From Deinococcus yavapaiensis KR-236 (GTDB taxonomy: Bacteria > Deinococcota > Deinococci > Deinococcales > Deinococcaceae), in assembly GCF_003217515.1 (NCBI RefSeq), contig NZ_QJSX01000003.1, positions 62,001-126,000 on the forward strand: a stretch of DNA of 64,000 bases, read 5' to 3'. Positions 1 through 8,746 of the stretch are shown here, piece by piece; position 1 is the first letter of the stretch, and every line of letters begins with the position of its first letter. Made by a program: the position numbers and the translations under genes. The notes under the pieces are model-generated. The model did not search any database. It had not been told where the DNA came from and saw only the letters and a program-made list of their open reading frames with translations.

Positions 1-747
1 TTGCGGCACGTCGCGCGGTTGAGGTTGCAATTCCGTCTCGTCCGCGTCGAGCCCTTCGAGCAGTTGGCTCGGCGCGCCGTCGACGGGTGAGGAAGCCGAG
101 ACCTCGCCTTCGTTCGGCGAGGTCGCCTCGGAAGTCGCGGCCGTCTTCTTGCGGCGGTTCGTGCGCTTAGGTTCGGCGGGCGGCGCTTCTTCAGCGGGCG
201 CGACGGGCGCCGCGCCCTTGGCTTTGCGTTCACGCTTCGCCTTCGGGCGGATGGTCACGCCCGTTTCCTCGCTCAGGAGGGCGGCGTCGCGGGGCGTTTC
301 TGGGGTAGGGGTGGGTTCGAACGTGGCGTTGTCCGCGTCTTGCGCGGGCACGAGGGCGAGGGCCGGCGCCTCCGCTGCGGAAGGCACGTCCGTAGGCGTG
401 TTCCCGCTCGCCTGCGCCGTAACCTCCGAGTCGACGGACGCCTCGGGGTTCTGACGGCGAGACGGCTTGCGCGCGCTCTTCTTCGCAGCTGGAGTCTTCG
501 TCGTGGTGTCTTCGGACTGCGACGTCGCTTGAATTTCAGTGGGCGTGTTCGTCGAGGCGGGCACGTCGGACGCCGTCTCGGCGACTTCGGCTGACTTGGC
601 ACGTGTCTTGCGCGCCTTCGTCGCCTTCGGAGGTGGGTTGCTGACCTGAGAGGCGGCCTTGCGGCTTTGCTTTCTCGAGGTCGGGGCGGTCGTCTCGTCG
701 CTCGTGTTCTGCGCGGCGACCGCGGTGTCCTCTTTCTTTTTCGGCAT
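1..747 (-). CDS. 5' part of an unknown low-complexity protein (truncated by window edge)
   Basis: An open frame runs on the minus strand from an ATG at 747 to the window edge without a stop, giving 249 residues of the N terminus. An AAGGTG Shine-Dalgarno sequence lies a few bases upstream of the ATG, which supports this start. The visible part begins MPKKKEDTAVAAQ and is almost entirely Ala, Lys, Pro, Thr, Glu and Arg, with AKKSARK- and RKKT-like basic clusters alternating with acidic stretches. It has no signal peptide, membrane segment or recognisable domain. Such tails often precede a folded domain (helicase, ribonuclease or nucleoid-binding protein), but that part is outside the window, so no function is assigned. 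The gene is divergent from nothing; its upstream neighbour is xth on the same strand. Confidence 0.7.
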   Translation of the reverse strand, partial: MPKKKEDTAVAAQNTSDETTAPTSRKQSRKAASQVSNPPPKATKARKTRAKSAEVAETASDVPASTNTPTEIQATSQSEDTTTKTPAAKKSARKPSRRQNPEASVDSEVTAQASGNTPTDVPSAAEAPALALVPAQDADNATFEPTPTPETPRDAALLSEETGVTIRPKAKRERKAKGAAPVAPAEEAPPAEPKRTNRRKKTAATSEATSPNEGEVSASSPVDGAPSQLLEGLDADETELQPQPRDVPQ

Positions 748-930
748 TCAGCACCTTGATGTCATGAACGGTGAACGGCGCGCTCCTCGGGTTCCTTGTG
801 GGCGCGCGTTCGTGCGATCGCACCGTGACCGCTCTGGCCGGAACGCGACTCACTCGTGCGCCGCGTTCTCGTGGCGAGTTCAGTATACCATCGGGCGAGC
901 CGAACTCGTGGTGGCACGTGAAGAAAAGCC

Positions 931-1758
931 CTACACGAGGGCGCGTACGATCTCAGACGGCCCTACGATCTCGCCGACGATCGGGGCGTGGTCGCTCAAA
1001 CGGGCGCTCCGCGCCGCGCTCACGTGACGCACGACGAGGCCCGACGCCAGCAGGTAGTCGAGCCGCCACCCGACGTCGTTTTCATAAGCGCGTCCACGGT
1101 TCGACCACCACGAGTACTCCGCACGCTCGCCGAGCGTCTCGCGGTGGGTGTCGGCGAGGCCCAATTGCAGCATGTTCGTCATCCACAGGCGCTCGTGCGG
1201 CAAGAAGCCCGAATTCTTGGTGTTCGACCGCCAATTCTTGAGGTCGATCTCGCGGTGCGCCACGTTGAAGTCGCCGCCCAGCAGCACCGGTCCCTCGGCA
1301 AGTCGCGCGCGCGTCCACGACTCGAACTTCGACAGGAAGTCGTCCTTCACGGCTTGCCGAGTCTCGCCGCTGCTTCCGCTGGGAACGTAGACGCTCGCGA
1401 AGGAGGCGCCCGCGAACCGCGCGAGGATCACGCGTCCCTCGGCGTCGTGGCCTTCGTGTCCGAGCCCGATTCGTACCTCGTCCGGAGCGCGCCGCGACAA
1501 GATCGCCACGCCGCTGTAACCCGCTTTCACGGCGGGCGCCCACACGCTGTGGTAGCCGAGCTCGGCGAACACCTCGGGATGCGGGTCGGCGCGTACCTCC
1601 TGCAAAAGCAGCACGTGCGGACGCTCGCGTGCCAGCCACTCGATGAGGCCCTTTCGCAACGCGGAGCGCAAGCCGTTCACGTTGAAGGTGGCGACGCGAG
1701 CAATAGGAGGTGCGACTTCGATGGACACGCACACAGCATAGCTTGAGCGTCCCTTCAC
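931..1758 (-). CDS. xth: Exodeoxyribonuclease III (AP endonuclease)
   Basis: Hydrolyses DNA 5' of abasic sites and degrades duplex DNA from 3' ends in base-excision repair. The 275-residue product shows the whole exonuclease-endonuclease-phosphatase signature: ATFNVNGLR near residue 23, the metal-binding Glu in LLQEVR (about 54), the YSGVAILSR loop, GGDFNVAH (Asp163/Asn165), RLDYLL (about 232) and the terminal SDHAPI (Asp256-His257). The frame opens at a GTG at 1758; further GTG codons at 1734 and 1728 are equally possible because conserved sequence only begins around residue 21 and no clear ribosome site separates them. Length is close to the family norm. It lies 172 bases upstream of the start of the low-complexity gene on the same strand. 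Confidence 0.93.
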   Translation of the reverse strand: MKGRSSYAVCVSIEVAPPIARVATFNVNGLRSALRKGLIEWLARERPHVLLLQEVRADPHPEVFAELGYHSVWAPAVKAGYSGVAILSRRAPDEVRIGLGHEGHDAEGRVILARFAGASFASVYVPSGSSGETRQAVKDDFLSKFESWTRARLAEGPVLLGGDFNVAHREIDLKNWRSNTKNSGFLPHERLWMTNMLQLGLADTHRETLGERAEYSWWSNRGRAYENDVGWRLDYLLASGLVVRHVSAARSARLSDHAPIVGEIVGPSEIVRALV

Positions 1759-1828
1759 TTCACGGGCTCGTTGACGGTCCGGTCTTCGGCACTTACGCTA
1801 CGCTAAGAAAAGGAAAGGGGGTCCTTTC

Positions 1829-2122
1829 ATGAGTACAGTCGAATTTCATGACGAGCGCGGGCAGCTGCTCGAGAACGCGGCGGACTTCGCGAACGCCGAG
1901 AAGATCGTGAAAGTGTGGGCCGAACGCAACGACTTCGAGCGCGTCGTGTTTCATCAGGAGGGCGACAAGCTGTGGGTCCAGCTCGGAGAGCACAAGCTCA
2001 ACTACTGGATGCCGCATCAGGCGTTGAAGAACGGCAGCAGCGACGACATCGAGATGCAACTCGACTTCGCGCGAGGCGCTCAACGCCGTGAAGCCGCCGG
2101 GTACGAAAAGTTCGACCGGTAA
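1829..2122 (+). CDS. Small conserved-looking hypothetical protein (97 aa)
   Basis: A 97-residue soluble acidic protein beginning MSTVEFHDERGQLL. It starts at an ATG preceded by a purine-rich AGGAAAGGGGG stretch. It has no signal peptide, membrane segment or Cys motif; the pattern of charged and aromatic residues (KLWVQLGEHKLNYWMP) suggests a small alpha/beta domain. No family was recognised. It is divergent from xth, with 70 bases between the starts, and converges on the App1-type gene through a strong shared terminator. Codon use matches its neighbours, so it is taken as a real gene. Confidence 0.75.
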   Translation: MSTVEFHDERGQLLENAADFANAEKIVKVWAERNDFERVVFHQEGDKLWVQLGEHKLNYWMPHQALKNGSSDDIEMQLDFARGAQRREAAGYEKFDR

Positions 2123-2136
2123 GGGCCCGAACACCG

Positions 2137-2178
2137 AGGGAAGGCGAGCGGCGCTTCAAAGCGCCGCTCGCCTTCCCT
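2137..2178. terminator. Bidirectional hairpin terminator
   Basis: A perfect 18-bp inverted repeat (arms 2137-2154 and 2161-2178) around a six-base TTCAAA loop lies between the convergent stops at 2122 (+) and 2178 (-). The arm touches the minus-strand stop codon. It can end transcription from both sides. Confidence 0.85.
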
Positions 2179-3248
2179 CAGCGGCTCGCCGATTCGCCCA
2201 CTTCGCGAACGCTCGACGCGGGAATGAGGCCGAGCGCGTACGCGTGGTGCGCCGCCGCGAGCGAGTCCGTGGCGAGCACGAGGTCCACGTTCGCCGCGCG
2301 AAGCTCGTGACGTAGCGCCATCACCTCGCTCCGCCGCCGCGCGCCCGTCACTTCGCGGATGTACACCGCCAAGACCCGATCAGGGTGCGCCCTCACCACC
2401 TCGCGGTAGATTTCGGGGTCCTGCTCGCCGCTGTCACCGACGAGCACGAACTTCAACGTCGGGTACATCCCGACGATGCGTGCGATCGCCTCGAGTTTGT
2501 GGTCGCCGTGCACGGGATGCAGCGTCGACAAGCTCCAGTCGCGCAGGAAGATCGGCCCGAGGGGAATGTGACGGTATTCCAAGAAGGCCCACAGCATGTC
2601 GAAGAGATTCCACGGGCTGCTCGACACGTAGAAGACCGGGTTGGACGCCGAACCGCTCGGACCGCCGACGAGCGCGCGGTACAAAGCGCTGACGCCTGGA
2701 AAGGGAAGACGCGTGCGGGCGTTGCCGAGCATCACCGTGGTGAGCATGCGCCAGCGGCGCGTCACCTTCGACTCCACGACCGTATCGTCGAGGTCGGAGA
2801 TCACGCCGAACGCCGCGCTTTGCACGACGTGCACGGGCGCCGTCACCGCAGAGTCCGGCGAGCCGAGCGTCAAGGCCGCCTCGTGCCACTCGCCGCTCAG
2901 GGGCGCGTCGAAGGCGAACGTGAGGTCGAAGTAGCCTTCCTGGTCCGTCGTGGCGGTCGCGCGCACGCCAGCCAAGGTGCCGTGCACGGCGACGCCGTGC
3001 ACCTCGCGGCTCAAGAAGCGGCGAGCCACGTTGAGGGCGTTGCGCCAGCGAGGATCTCGCTCGGTCGCCTCCGTGAGGGTGCGCGGACGTAGGACACGTC
3101 CGCGCAAAGTCGCGTGAGTCGGGGTGCCGTAACCGCAAAACGCCACGATCACGAGACGACCCGTTTTGCGGCGCTGCTGGACGAAACGACCGAAGCGCTT
3201 GTCGAGGGTCGTGTTGGCGATGTTGAGAAAGTCGAGGAGACGACTCAC
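2178..3248 (-). CDS. App1-family phosphatase (DUF2183)
   Basis: Related to yeast App1 phosphatidate phosphatase, a HAD-type enzyme. The key motif ISDLDDTVVES (Asp152, Asp154 and Asp155 counting from the chosen start) is the DxDxT-type nucleophile site, and YVSSSPWNL and VGDSGEQDPEIY downstream match the second and third App1_C motifs. A beta-sandwich-like N-terminal segment (about residues 45-140) precedes it. The frame remains open to 3461, but the upstream part is Arg/Ser-rich junk; GTG 3248 (VSRLLDFLN) follows a TACACT -10 box by seven bases, the leaderless arrangement, so it is preferred and gives 356 residues. The natural substrate in bacteria is not known. Confidence 0.85.
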   Translation of the reverse strand: MSRLLDFLNIANTTLDKRFGRFVQQRRKTGRLVIVAFCGYGTPTHATLRGRVLRPRTLTEATERDPRWRNALNVARRFLSREVHGVAVHGTLAGVRATATTDQEGYFDLTFAFDAPLSGEWHEAALTLGSPDSAVTAPVHVVQSAAFGVISDLDDTVVESKVTRRWRMLTTVMLGNARTRLPFPGVSALYRALVGGPSGSASNPVFYVSSSPWNLFDMLWAFLEYRHIPLGPIFLRDWSLSTLHPVHGDHKLEAIARIVGMYPTLKFVLVGDSGEQDPEIYREVVRAHPDRVLAVYIREVTGARRRSEVMALRHELRAANVDLVLATDSLAAAHHAYALGLIPASSVREVGESASR

Positions 3249-3625
3249 GCGGTCAGTGTACGACAGCGGCCCTGACGGGAGGCGGCGCTTCAAGAACGGC
3301 TCAGGTGACCTCACGGCAAAACGGTCGCTCGCCGGAAACGTGGAAGCGAGAGGACGACCGCTTCTCACGCAGCCCGGCGACGCTCGTCGACGCCACGAGG
3401 TCGGCGCATTTTCGACGGTGACGAGGTGTTCGCGGGCATGCCACCAACATCGACCGTACAAGTCTCATGGTTGACCGAGCGCCGCCGATTCACTGCTCGC
3501 GAAACGACTTGGACGACGCGACTTACAAGAGGACGACCGTTCGCCGAGATGACCGCCGAGGACGCGCTCATGCGCACCGAGAGAAGTGCTCAGGCGCCCG
3601 TCAGGTCCTCGTGCGATCCTGACGC
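3249..3625. other. Divergent intergenic region, 377 bases
   Basis: This lies between the App1-type gene and the subtilase. A TACACT -10 box on the minus strand sits just before the App1 GTG. The 12-base string AGAGGACGACCG occurs twice (near 3350 and 3531). No convincing gene or RNA was seen. Confidence 0.4.
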
Positions 3626-4714
3626 GTGCGCCGCTTTGCCTCATTCTCGCTTTTGACCGCCGCCTTCTTGGCGGGCGTCGCGCCTGCCATTCGCGCCACG
3701 CCCGTCGTGACCCAATCTCCCGTGGTCCCACCCTCCCTGCCGTGGAACTTGGCGGCCATTCACCTGCCGATTTCGACCGTCTCGCTCGGCGCCATGTCGA
3801 CCACCGCCTCCACTTCGAACACCATCGCCATCCTCGACACCGGCTACGCGACCGTTCCCTCGATTCGTGGAACGGTCGTCAACGGCTACGACTTCGTTTC
3901 GGACGCCGCCACGTCCGGCGACGGCGACGGCCGCGACGCCGACGCGACCGACACCGGCGCGACGAGCTATCACGCGTCCATGGTGGCGGGCATCGTCGCC
4001 AGCATCGACCCCACGGCGACGTTCGTGCACGTTCGCGTCGCCGACGACGACGGCCACATTCGGGTCAACGACCTCGTGGACGGCTTGCGCTGGGCGGCTG
4101 GCTTGCCCGTGACGGGCGTGCCTCTCAACACGAAACCCGCGAAGATCGTGAACCTCAGCCTCTTCGTCGACTTCATTCCCCTCACGCGCTGCGACGCGCG
4201 GGTGCAAAGCGCTTTGAGTGCCGTCGCGGCGCGCGGCGTGATCGTCGTGGCGGGCGCGGGCAACGACGACCGCGACGCGAGCGGGTATTCGCCCGCGGGT
4301 TGCCGAGACGTCATCACCGTGACGGCGACGGACGCGACCGATCGGCGTGCGAACTACGCCAACTACGGTCCCACGATCACGCTTGCCGCGCCGGGCGGCA
4401 CGGCCGCTTCGCTGATCGATGTGTCCACCCCGAACGGAACGGAGCGTCAGATGGGCACCAGCATCGCGGCGCCGCACGTCACGGGCGTCGTGAGTCTGCT
4501 GCTGCGGGCCAAGCCGACCCTGAGGCCCGCCGAAGTCACGGCGATTCTCAAGGACACCGCGACGAAGTTCGAAGGCGGAGCGTGCGACGTCCGCTCGCCC
4601 TTGAAGACGTGCGGCGCGGGCCTGCTGAATGCCGAGGCGGCCTTGGCCCGCGTGGCGACCGCCGCGAAGACGAGCGGGCGTTCGAGTGCCGCCCGAATGC
4701 CCGCTCGTCCTTGA
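3626..4714 (+). CDS. Secreted S8 (subtilisin-like) serine peptidase
   Basis: A secreted endopeptidase of family S8. A signal peptide (RRFASFSLLTAAFLAGVAPA) is followed by a short pro-region and one catalytic domain. Catalytic Asp71 lies in AILDTGYA, His116 in SYHASMVAGI, the oxyanion Asn213 in AGAGNDD and the nucleophile Ser279 in MGTSIAAPHVTG. The usual His-Gly-Thr around the histidine is His-Ala-Ser here, a mild departure. There is no C-terminal prepeptidase domain; the last 25 residues are Ala/Arg-rich. The start is GTG 3626; no strong ribosome site is visible. At 362 residues it is a small, single-domain member. It converges on the gene at 4725 with only 10 bases between stops. Confidence 0.88.
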   Translation: MRRFASFSLLTAAFLAGVAPAIRATPVVTQSPVVPPSLPWNLAAIHLPISTVSLGAMSTTASTSNTIAILDTGYATVPSIRGTVVNGYDFVSDAATSGDGDGRDADATDTGATSYHASMVAGIVASIDPTATFVHVRVADDDGHIRVNDLVDGLRWAAGLPVTGVPLNTKPAKIVNLSLFVDFIPLTRCDARVQSALSAVAARGVIVVAGAGNDDRDASGYSPAGCRDVITVTATDATDRRANYANYGPTITLAAPGGTAASLIDVSTPNGTERQMGTSIAAPHVTGVVSLLLRAKPTLRPAEVTAILKDTATKFEGGACDVRSPLKTCGAGLLNAEAALARVATAAKTSGRSSAARMPARP

Positions 4715-4724
4715 AGCCTGGTCG

Positions 4725-5129
4725 TTACTGGGTGATCGGCGCGAGACCGGTGATCTCCGTCGCCTTCTTCGTCTTGTCGTACAGGCACTGGTAGCGAGCG
4801 CGAGCGTCCCCGTCGGGGCCGCGCACCGTGATGACGCTTTCGTGAACCCAGCCGCCGCCGGTTTGCAGACGCGTGCCGTTGACGCGCTCCACCGGCGGCG
4901 CGAAAACGAGGGTGAAGCCTTTCGGAAGCTGCTCGGCGAGCTTTTCTTGGCACTGCTGAAGGAACAGCCACTTGCTGACGCCGCCTTGTGCAGCGTCGGA
5001 CTCCAAGGGGTTGTTGCGAATGGCCAGGCCCGTGAGCAGCGTACCCAGGGCGAGCAAAGCGACGAGGACGAGCCAAAGGAACACTCGGGACGCGCTGGCG
5101 CCACGACGAGCAGGAACGGAAGTAGCCAT
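4725..5129 (-). CDS. Membrane-anchored hypothetical protein (134 aa)
   Basis: One N-terminal membrane segment (about residues 15-38, VFLWLVLVALLALGTLLTGLA) is followed by an extracytoplasmic domain of about 95 residues with two cysteines (QQCQEKL and YQCLYD) that could form a disulfide. No family was recognised; the domain resembles small periplasmic beta-rich domains only in general composition. The ATG at 5129 is chosen over an adjoining TTG at 5132 because a GAGGA ribosome site lies at correct spacing from it. Confidence 0.75.
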   Translation of the reverse strand: MATSVPARRGASASRVFLWLVLVALLALGTLLTGLAIRNNPLESDAAQGGVSKWLFLQQCQEKLAEQLPKGFTLVFAPPVERVNGTRLQTGGGWVHESVITVRGPDGDARARYQCLYDKTKKATEITGLAPITQ

Positions 5130-5174
5130 CAAGAATCCTCCGACGCACAGAATACCAGTCGCCGCCGCCGAACT

Positions 5175-5203
5175 TTGCGAGTCCGCACGCGACCTGATAG
5201 GGT
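5175..5203 (+). promoter_or_regulatory. Promoter of the TauE/SafE gene (leaderless type)
   Basis: TTGCGA at 5175-5180, a 17-base spacer and TAGGGT at 5198-5203, with only six bases to the GTG at 5210. Transcription would start at or next to the start codon. Confidence 0.6.
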
Positions 5204-5209
5204 GACGCG

Positions 5210-5968
5210 GTGCCGAGTCCCGACGTCTTGCTGTACGGCCTGCCTCTCGCGTTTCTTGCCGGATTCATCGACGCGATCGCTGGTGGTGGCGGCGTCATCA
5301 CCATTCCCACGCTGTACTTCATGGGATTGTCGCCAGGGCAAGTCGTCGCGACGAACAAGCTGCTCGCCATCTTCGGCTCGGCGAGTTCCAGCTTTCAATT
5401 CTGGCGCAAGGGCGGCGTCGACAAGGCGTTGCTGCTGCGCATGGCGCCCCTCGCGCTTTTCGGAAGCGCGGTCGGCGCGGTGCTCGTCTCCAACCTCAAG
5501 AACGACGATTTGTTTCGCAACCTCATCGCGGGGCTGATCTTGCTCGTGGGCGTCCTCGTCGTGACGAACAAGAAGCTCGGCTTGGAAAACCGCTACGAAG
5601 GGCTGACGGGACGTACGCTTTCGATCGCTTTGCCCGCCGCCCTCGCGATCGGCGTGTACGACGGATTCTTTGGGCCGGGCACCGGAACTTTTTTGATGTT
5701 CGTGTTCGTGCGCTTCTTGCACTTCGACTTCGTGAAGGGCAGCGGCAACGCCCGCGTCGTCAACTTCCTCACGAACCTCGGGGCGTTCGTGGCCTTCCTG
5801 ATCGGCGGGAAGATGGTGTTTTGGCTTGGCCTCCCCATGGGAGTCGCGAACGCTCTCGGCGCGACCCTCGGCGCCCACTTGGCGATGCTTCGCGGAAGCG
5901 CCTTCATTCGCGTGATCTACGTCGGAATCGTCCTTGCCGTCGTGGGAAGATTGCTGTTCTTCTCGTAA
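5210..5968 (+). CDS. TauE/SafE-family permease
   Basis: A polytopic inner-membrane protein of the TauE/SafE (TSUP, COG0730) family, whose members export sulfite, sulfoacetate or related organosulfur anions. The 252 residues form about eight hydrophobic segments in two similar halves. The first carries [19 protein letters not shown] and the second [15 protein letters not shown], the paired family signatures. The start is GTG, right after a leaderless-type promoter. Substrate cannot be read from sequence. MsrA follows 49 bases downstream; the shared sulfur theme is suggestive only. Confidence 0.88.
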   Translation: MPSPDVLLYGLPLAFLAGFIDAIAGGGGVITIPTLYFMGLSPGQVVATNKLLAIFGSASSSFQFWRKGGVDKALLLRMAPLALFGSAVGAVLVSNLKNDDLFRNLIAGLILLVGVLVVTNKKLGLENRYEGLTGRTLSIALPAALAIGVYDGFFGPGTGTFLMFVFVRFLHFDFVKGSGNARVVNFLTNLGAFVAFLIGGKMVFWLGLPMGVANALGATLGAHLAMLRGSAFIRVIYVGIVLAVVGRLLFFS

Positions 5969-6017
5969 AGGGCGAAGCAGCTCAGTTGAGCGCGCCGCTT
6001 CACGCGACAATACCGAC

Positions 6018-6563
6018 ATGATGAATCTCGCGACGCTCGGCGGCGGGTGCTTTTGGTGTACGGAGGCGGTCTTTCAGCAAGTGCGCGGCGTCACGCGCGT
6101 CACGAGCGGGTACAGCGGCGGGCACGTGCCGCGCCCGACGTACGAGCAGGTGGTCACGGGCCGCACGGGTCACGCGGAAGTCGTGCAAGTCGAGTTCGAC
6201 GACGAAGTCATCTCGTACCGCGACTTGTTGATGATCTTTTTCGGCACGCACGACCCCACGACGCCCGATCGTCAGGGCGCCGACGTCGGCACGCAGTACC
6301 GCAGCGTGATCTTCCATCACGACGAGCGGCAGCGAGGCGAGGCTTTGGACGTCATCGCCAAGCTCGACCACGAAGGCGTGTTCGGCGCGCGGCTCGTCAC
6401 GCATGTCGCGCCGTTCGAGGCGTTCTACGAAGCGGAAGGCTACCACCAAGACTTCTACAAGAACAATCCGAACTACGGTTACTGCCGCGCGGTCGTCTCG
6501 CCGAAGGTCGCGAAGCTGCGCGCGTCGTTCGCCGACAAGCTCGTGGCCGTGCCGACGCGCTGA
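6018..6563 (+). CDS. msrA: Peptide methionine sulfoxide reductase A
   Basis: Reduces methionine-S-sulfoxide in proteins, part of oxidative-damage repair. The catalytic GGGCFWCTEAVFQ motif sits at the extreme N terminus (Cys11), followed by SGYSGG, GHAEVVQVEFD, FFGTHDPTTPDRQGADVGTQYRS and YHQDFYKNNP, all standard MsrA blocks. At 181 residues it has normal length. Tandem ATG codons at 6018 and 6021 start the protein; the frame is open further upstream, but that part is not MsrA-like. A GACAAT box lies six bases before the ATG, so the mRNA may be leaderless. There is no fused MsrB domain. Confidence 0.95.
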   Translation: MMNLATLGGGCFWCTEAVFQQVRGVTRVTSGYSGGHVPRPTYEQVVTGRTGHAEVVQVEFDDEVISYRDLLMIFFGTHDPTTPDRQGADVGTQYRSVIFHHDERQRGEALDVIAKLDHEGVFGARLVTHVAPFEAFYEAEGYHQDFYKNNPNYGYCRAVVSPKVAKLRASFADKLVAVPTR

Positions 6564-6589
6564 GAAGAGGATTGGGTAGACTGCCGCGC

Positions 6590-7069
6590 ATGGATGCTTA
6601 TATTCGCGGTCTACGGGCCAAGATCGGCCACGACCTCATCAAAGCGCCTGGCAGCGGCGTCGTCGCTCGAACGGAGGATGGCCGCGTGATGCTCGTCCGC
6701 CGATCGGACAACGGCTTGTGGGGGGTCGTCGGGGGCTGGGTGAGTCCCGGGGAGAGCGTTGCGGAGACGGCGGTGCGAGAGGCGATGGAGGAGACGGGGC
6801 ACGAAGTCGAGATCGTGAGGCTTCTCGGCGTGTACTCGCACCCGGACATCACGCGCGGCACGTACCCCAACGGCGACCAGGCGGAGTTCGTGAACACGAT
6901 CTTCGAGGCGCGCGTGGTGCGACAAGTGGGTGGCTTCGACGACGAGACCTTGGAGGTGCGCTTCTTCACGCCCGACGAGATTCCCGCGATCATCGACGAG
7001 GTGCAGCGCGCCGATCGTCAACCGATCCTCGACGCGCTGTCGAGCGAGGCCAGGCCGTTCATTCGGTAG
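6590..7069 (+). CDS. Nudix hydrolase
   Basis: A 159-residue single-domain Nudix protein. The catalytic box spans residues 49-71 (GGWVSPGESVAETAVREAME followed by ETG), intact in all metal-binding Glu residues. The RRSDNGLWGVVGGW strand and the later YPNGDQAEFVNTIFEARV match the ADP-sugar/house-cleaning type, but the substrate cannot be fixed. A TAGACT -10 box lies seven bases before the ATG at 6590, only 14 bases after the msrA stop region, so it can be transcribed alone as well as with msrA. Deinococcus genomes are known to be rich in Nudix genes. Confidence 0.9.
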   Translation: MDAYIRGLRAKIGHDLIKAPGSGVVARTEDGRVMLVRRSDNGLWGVVGGWVSPGESVAETAVREAMEETGHEVEIVRLLGVYSHPDITRGTYPNGDQAEFVNTIFEARVVRQVGGFDDETLEVRFFTPDEIPAIIDEVQRADRQPILDALSSEARPFIR

Positions 7070-7365
7070 CTTCGGCGCGGCCCTGGGACCGTACGGCGCC
7101 TTGAACTCGCGGGGCATTCGCTGACGTTCTTTGCGTCGCCGTACGACAGGACCGACTCGGGGTTCACGGGTCCGCTGCCACATAACGTGGGATCTTCGGT
7201 GAGAGGACACCTTCGCGATGCGCGAAGTGTCTCGAGTGAAGTTCGGCCTTCGAGCTTCGTGAAGTCGCGCGCCGACATGCTGCCGGTCCCACGGGACGAA
7301 GTGCTTCAGGGCGAGGCGCGACACGGCCACGAACGCGAGCAGTCCGAGTTGCGACTACGTAGACG
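7070..7365. other. Intergenic region, 296 bases
   Basis: This lies between convergent genes. It holds an 11-bp hairpin with one bulged base (7206-7231, ATG loop) and a second 7-bp inverted repeat (7350-7356 with 7372-7378) overlapping the end of the DUF1622 gene. Neither has a clear T-tract. No gene was seen. Confidence 0.4.
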
Positions 7366-7740
7366 TCACGCAGTCGCACTCTTGGCTTGCCGTTCTCCAC
7401 TTTCGATCTCGCGCTCCAGAAAGTAGTTCAGCAGCGTCCGAATCGTGGCGATGGCCGCGAGTTGCCCGATGTCGTTCCAAGTCGGCGCCACCGCCGTGCG
7501 CAGAATGTCCGCCGCCAGCAGGAATTCCAGCGCGATCGCCAGCCACCGTCCGAGTCGAAGGCGCAGCACGAGGGTGTCGGCCGATTCCAAGCGCGACGAC
7601 CGCAAAAACGCGTGGCCGGCCCTCAGGGTCGCTTCCAGGATTCCCAAAGCCACGACGATGCCGGCGATGCCCTCGACGCCCGCCGAGACGTACAGCGTCA
7701 ACGCCCGCACGGTGTTCTCGATCGTCTCGAACAAGCTCAT
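7366..7740 (-). CDS. DUF1622 family membrane protein
   Basis: A 124-residue integral membrane protein with three hydrophobic segments (about 15-35, 60-80 and 90-108). The stretches VALGILEATLRAGH, RLRLGRWLAIALEFLLAADI and ATIRTLLNYFLEREIE match the DUF1622 family, small bacterial membrane proteins of unknown function. The ATG at 7740 is chosen because it follows a TACCAT -10 box by six bases and starts the conserved sequence; the longer frame adds a polar tail of 18 residues. Confidence 0.82.
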   Translation of the reverse strand: MSLFETIENTVRALTLYVSAGVEGIAGIVVALGILEATLRAGHAFLRSSRLESADTLVLRLRLGRWLAIALEFLLAADILRTAVAPTWNDIGQLAAIATIRTLLNYFLEREIESGERQAKSATA

Positions 7741-7825
7741 GGCCGCATGGTAGGAGAGGGCGATTTGCCGTCGTTCGGCCGCTTCTTGATGCATTCTTGG
7801 CCTGGCGACCCGGTCATTCTACTTA

Positions 7826-7859
7826 TTCACGGCGATATATTTAACCGGTAAAGTATCCT
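7826..7859 (+). promoter_or_regulatory. Promoter and probable MarR operator of the DUF606 operon
   Basis: TTCACG (7826-7831), a 17-base spacer and TAAAGT (7849-7854) stand five bases before the ATG at 7860. A 20-bp imperfect palindrome, ATATTTAACCGGTAAAGTAT (7837-7856, 16 of 20 positions symmetric), covers spacer and -10 box. The third gene of the operon encodes a MarR regulator, so this is the likely autoregulatory site. Confidence 0.6.
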
Positions 7860-8303
7860 ATGTCCTCACGATGGTCGTTGTCCGCCGCCGTGCTTGTCGG
7901 CTTGCTTCTTCCCGTTCAGTTCGCCGTCAACAGCGCCCTCACGACGCGAACGAACTCACCGGTCGCCACGGCCGCCATCTCGTACGGCGTCGGAACGGCC
8001 GCGTTGCTGCTGGGCCTCGTCGTCGCGCATCGTGGCCGCGTGCCCCTCAGGCAACTGTCGGGCGCGCCCGCGTGGAGCTACTTCGGCGGCGTGATCGGCA
8101 GCGCGTACGTCGTGGGCAGCGTCGTCCTGACGCGAACTTTGGGCGCCGCCCTCGCCGTCACCCTCGTGATCGTCGCACAAACCCTCACGTCGCTCGCCCT
8201 CGATCACTTCGGCGCGCTGGGCTTGCCACGCCGACCGATGAACACGACACGCGTTTTCGTCCTCGTTCTCGTCCTCGCCGCGTTGACCCTGCAGGTGCTG
8301 TGA
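7860..8303 (+). CDS. DMT-superfamily YdcZ (DUF606) permease, first subunit
   Basis: A 147-residue membrane protein of the YdcZ/DUF606 family: about five hydrophobic helices, with the LLLPVQFAVNSALTTRT opening and WSYFGGVIGSAYVVGSVVL, the family core. Function is not established; the family belongs to the drug/metabolite transporter clan, and half-size members are thought to pair. The start follows a leaderless-type promoter. Its TGA (8301-8303) shares a base with the ATG of the next DUF606 gene, so the two are translationally coupled and probably make a heterodimer. Confidence 0.87.
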   Translation: MSSRWSLSAAVLVGLLLPVQFAVNSALTTRTNSPVATAAISYGVGTAALLLGLVVAHRGRVPLRQLSGAPAWSYFGGVIGSAYVVGSVVLTRTLGAALAVTLVIVAQTLTSLALDHFGALGLPRRPMNTTRVFVLVLVLAALTLQVL

Positions 8304-8746
8304 TGGTCGCCGCCCTGCTCGGAACCCTCGGCGCGGGCCTCGGCCTCTCCGTCGGCCTCGCCTTCAACGTCCGCCTCGCCGCGCACGCTCGCCACGCCGT
8401 TCTCGCCAGCCTCGTGAATTTCGCCGTCGGCTTCGCCCTCACCGGCCTGCTGGCCTTGCTCGGCGTCGGCGGACTCGCGTCGGCGCCGTTCGAGGCGCCG
8501 CTGTGGATGTTCCTCGGCGGCGCGGTCGGCGCGGGCTACGTCACGGCCACCCTCTTCACGGCGCGGGCGCTCGGCGTGGCTGCCAGCACGGCGGGCGTCA
8601 CCCTGGGTCAGATTCTCGGCGCCCGGCTCATCGACGCTTTCGGTCTGCTCGGTCAAAGCGTGCGCGCCGTCTCGATTCCCGACATGATCGGCGCGGCATT
8701 GCTGCTCGGCGCCGTCGTGCTGCTCGCGCGAGAACGATCGCGATGA
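8303..8746 (+). CDS. DMT-superfamily YdcZ (DUF606) permease, second subunit
   Basis: The second YdcZ/DUF606 protein, also 147 residues, with LGLSVGLAFNVRLAAHARH, the PLWMFLGGAVGAGYVTATLF core and a VTLGQILGARLIDAFGLLGQ helix. It is a diverged copy of its upstream partner, which points to an old tandem duplication and a two-subunit transporter. Start and stop overlap the flanking genes (TGATG upstream, ATGA downstream). Confidence 0.87.
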   Translation: MVAALLGTLGAGLGLSVGLAFNVRLAAHARHAVLASLVNFAVGFALTGLLALLGVGGLASAPFEAPLWMFLGGAVGAGYVTATLFTARALGVAASTAGVTLGQILGARLIDAFGLLGQSVRAVSIPDMIGAALLLGAVVLLARERSR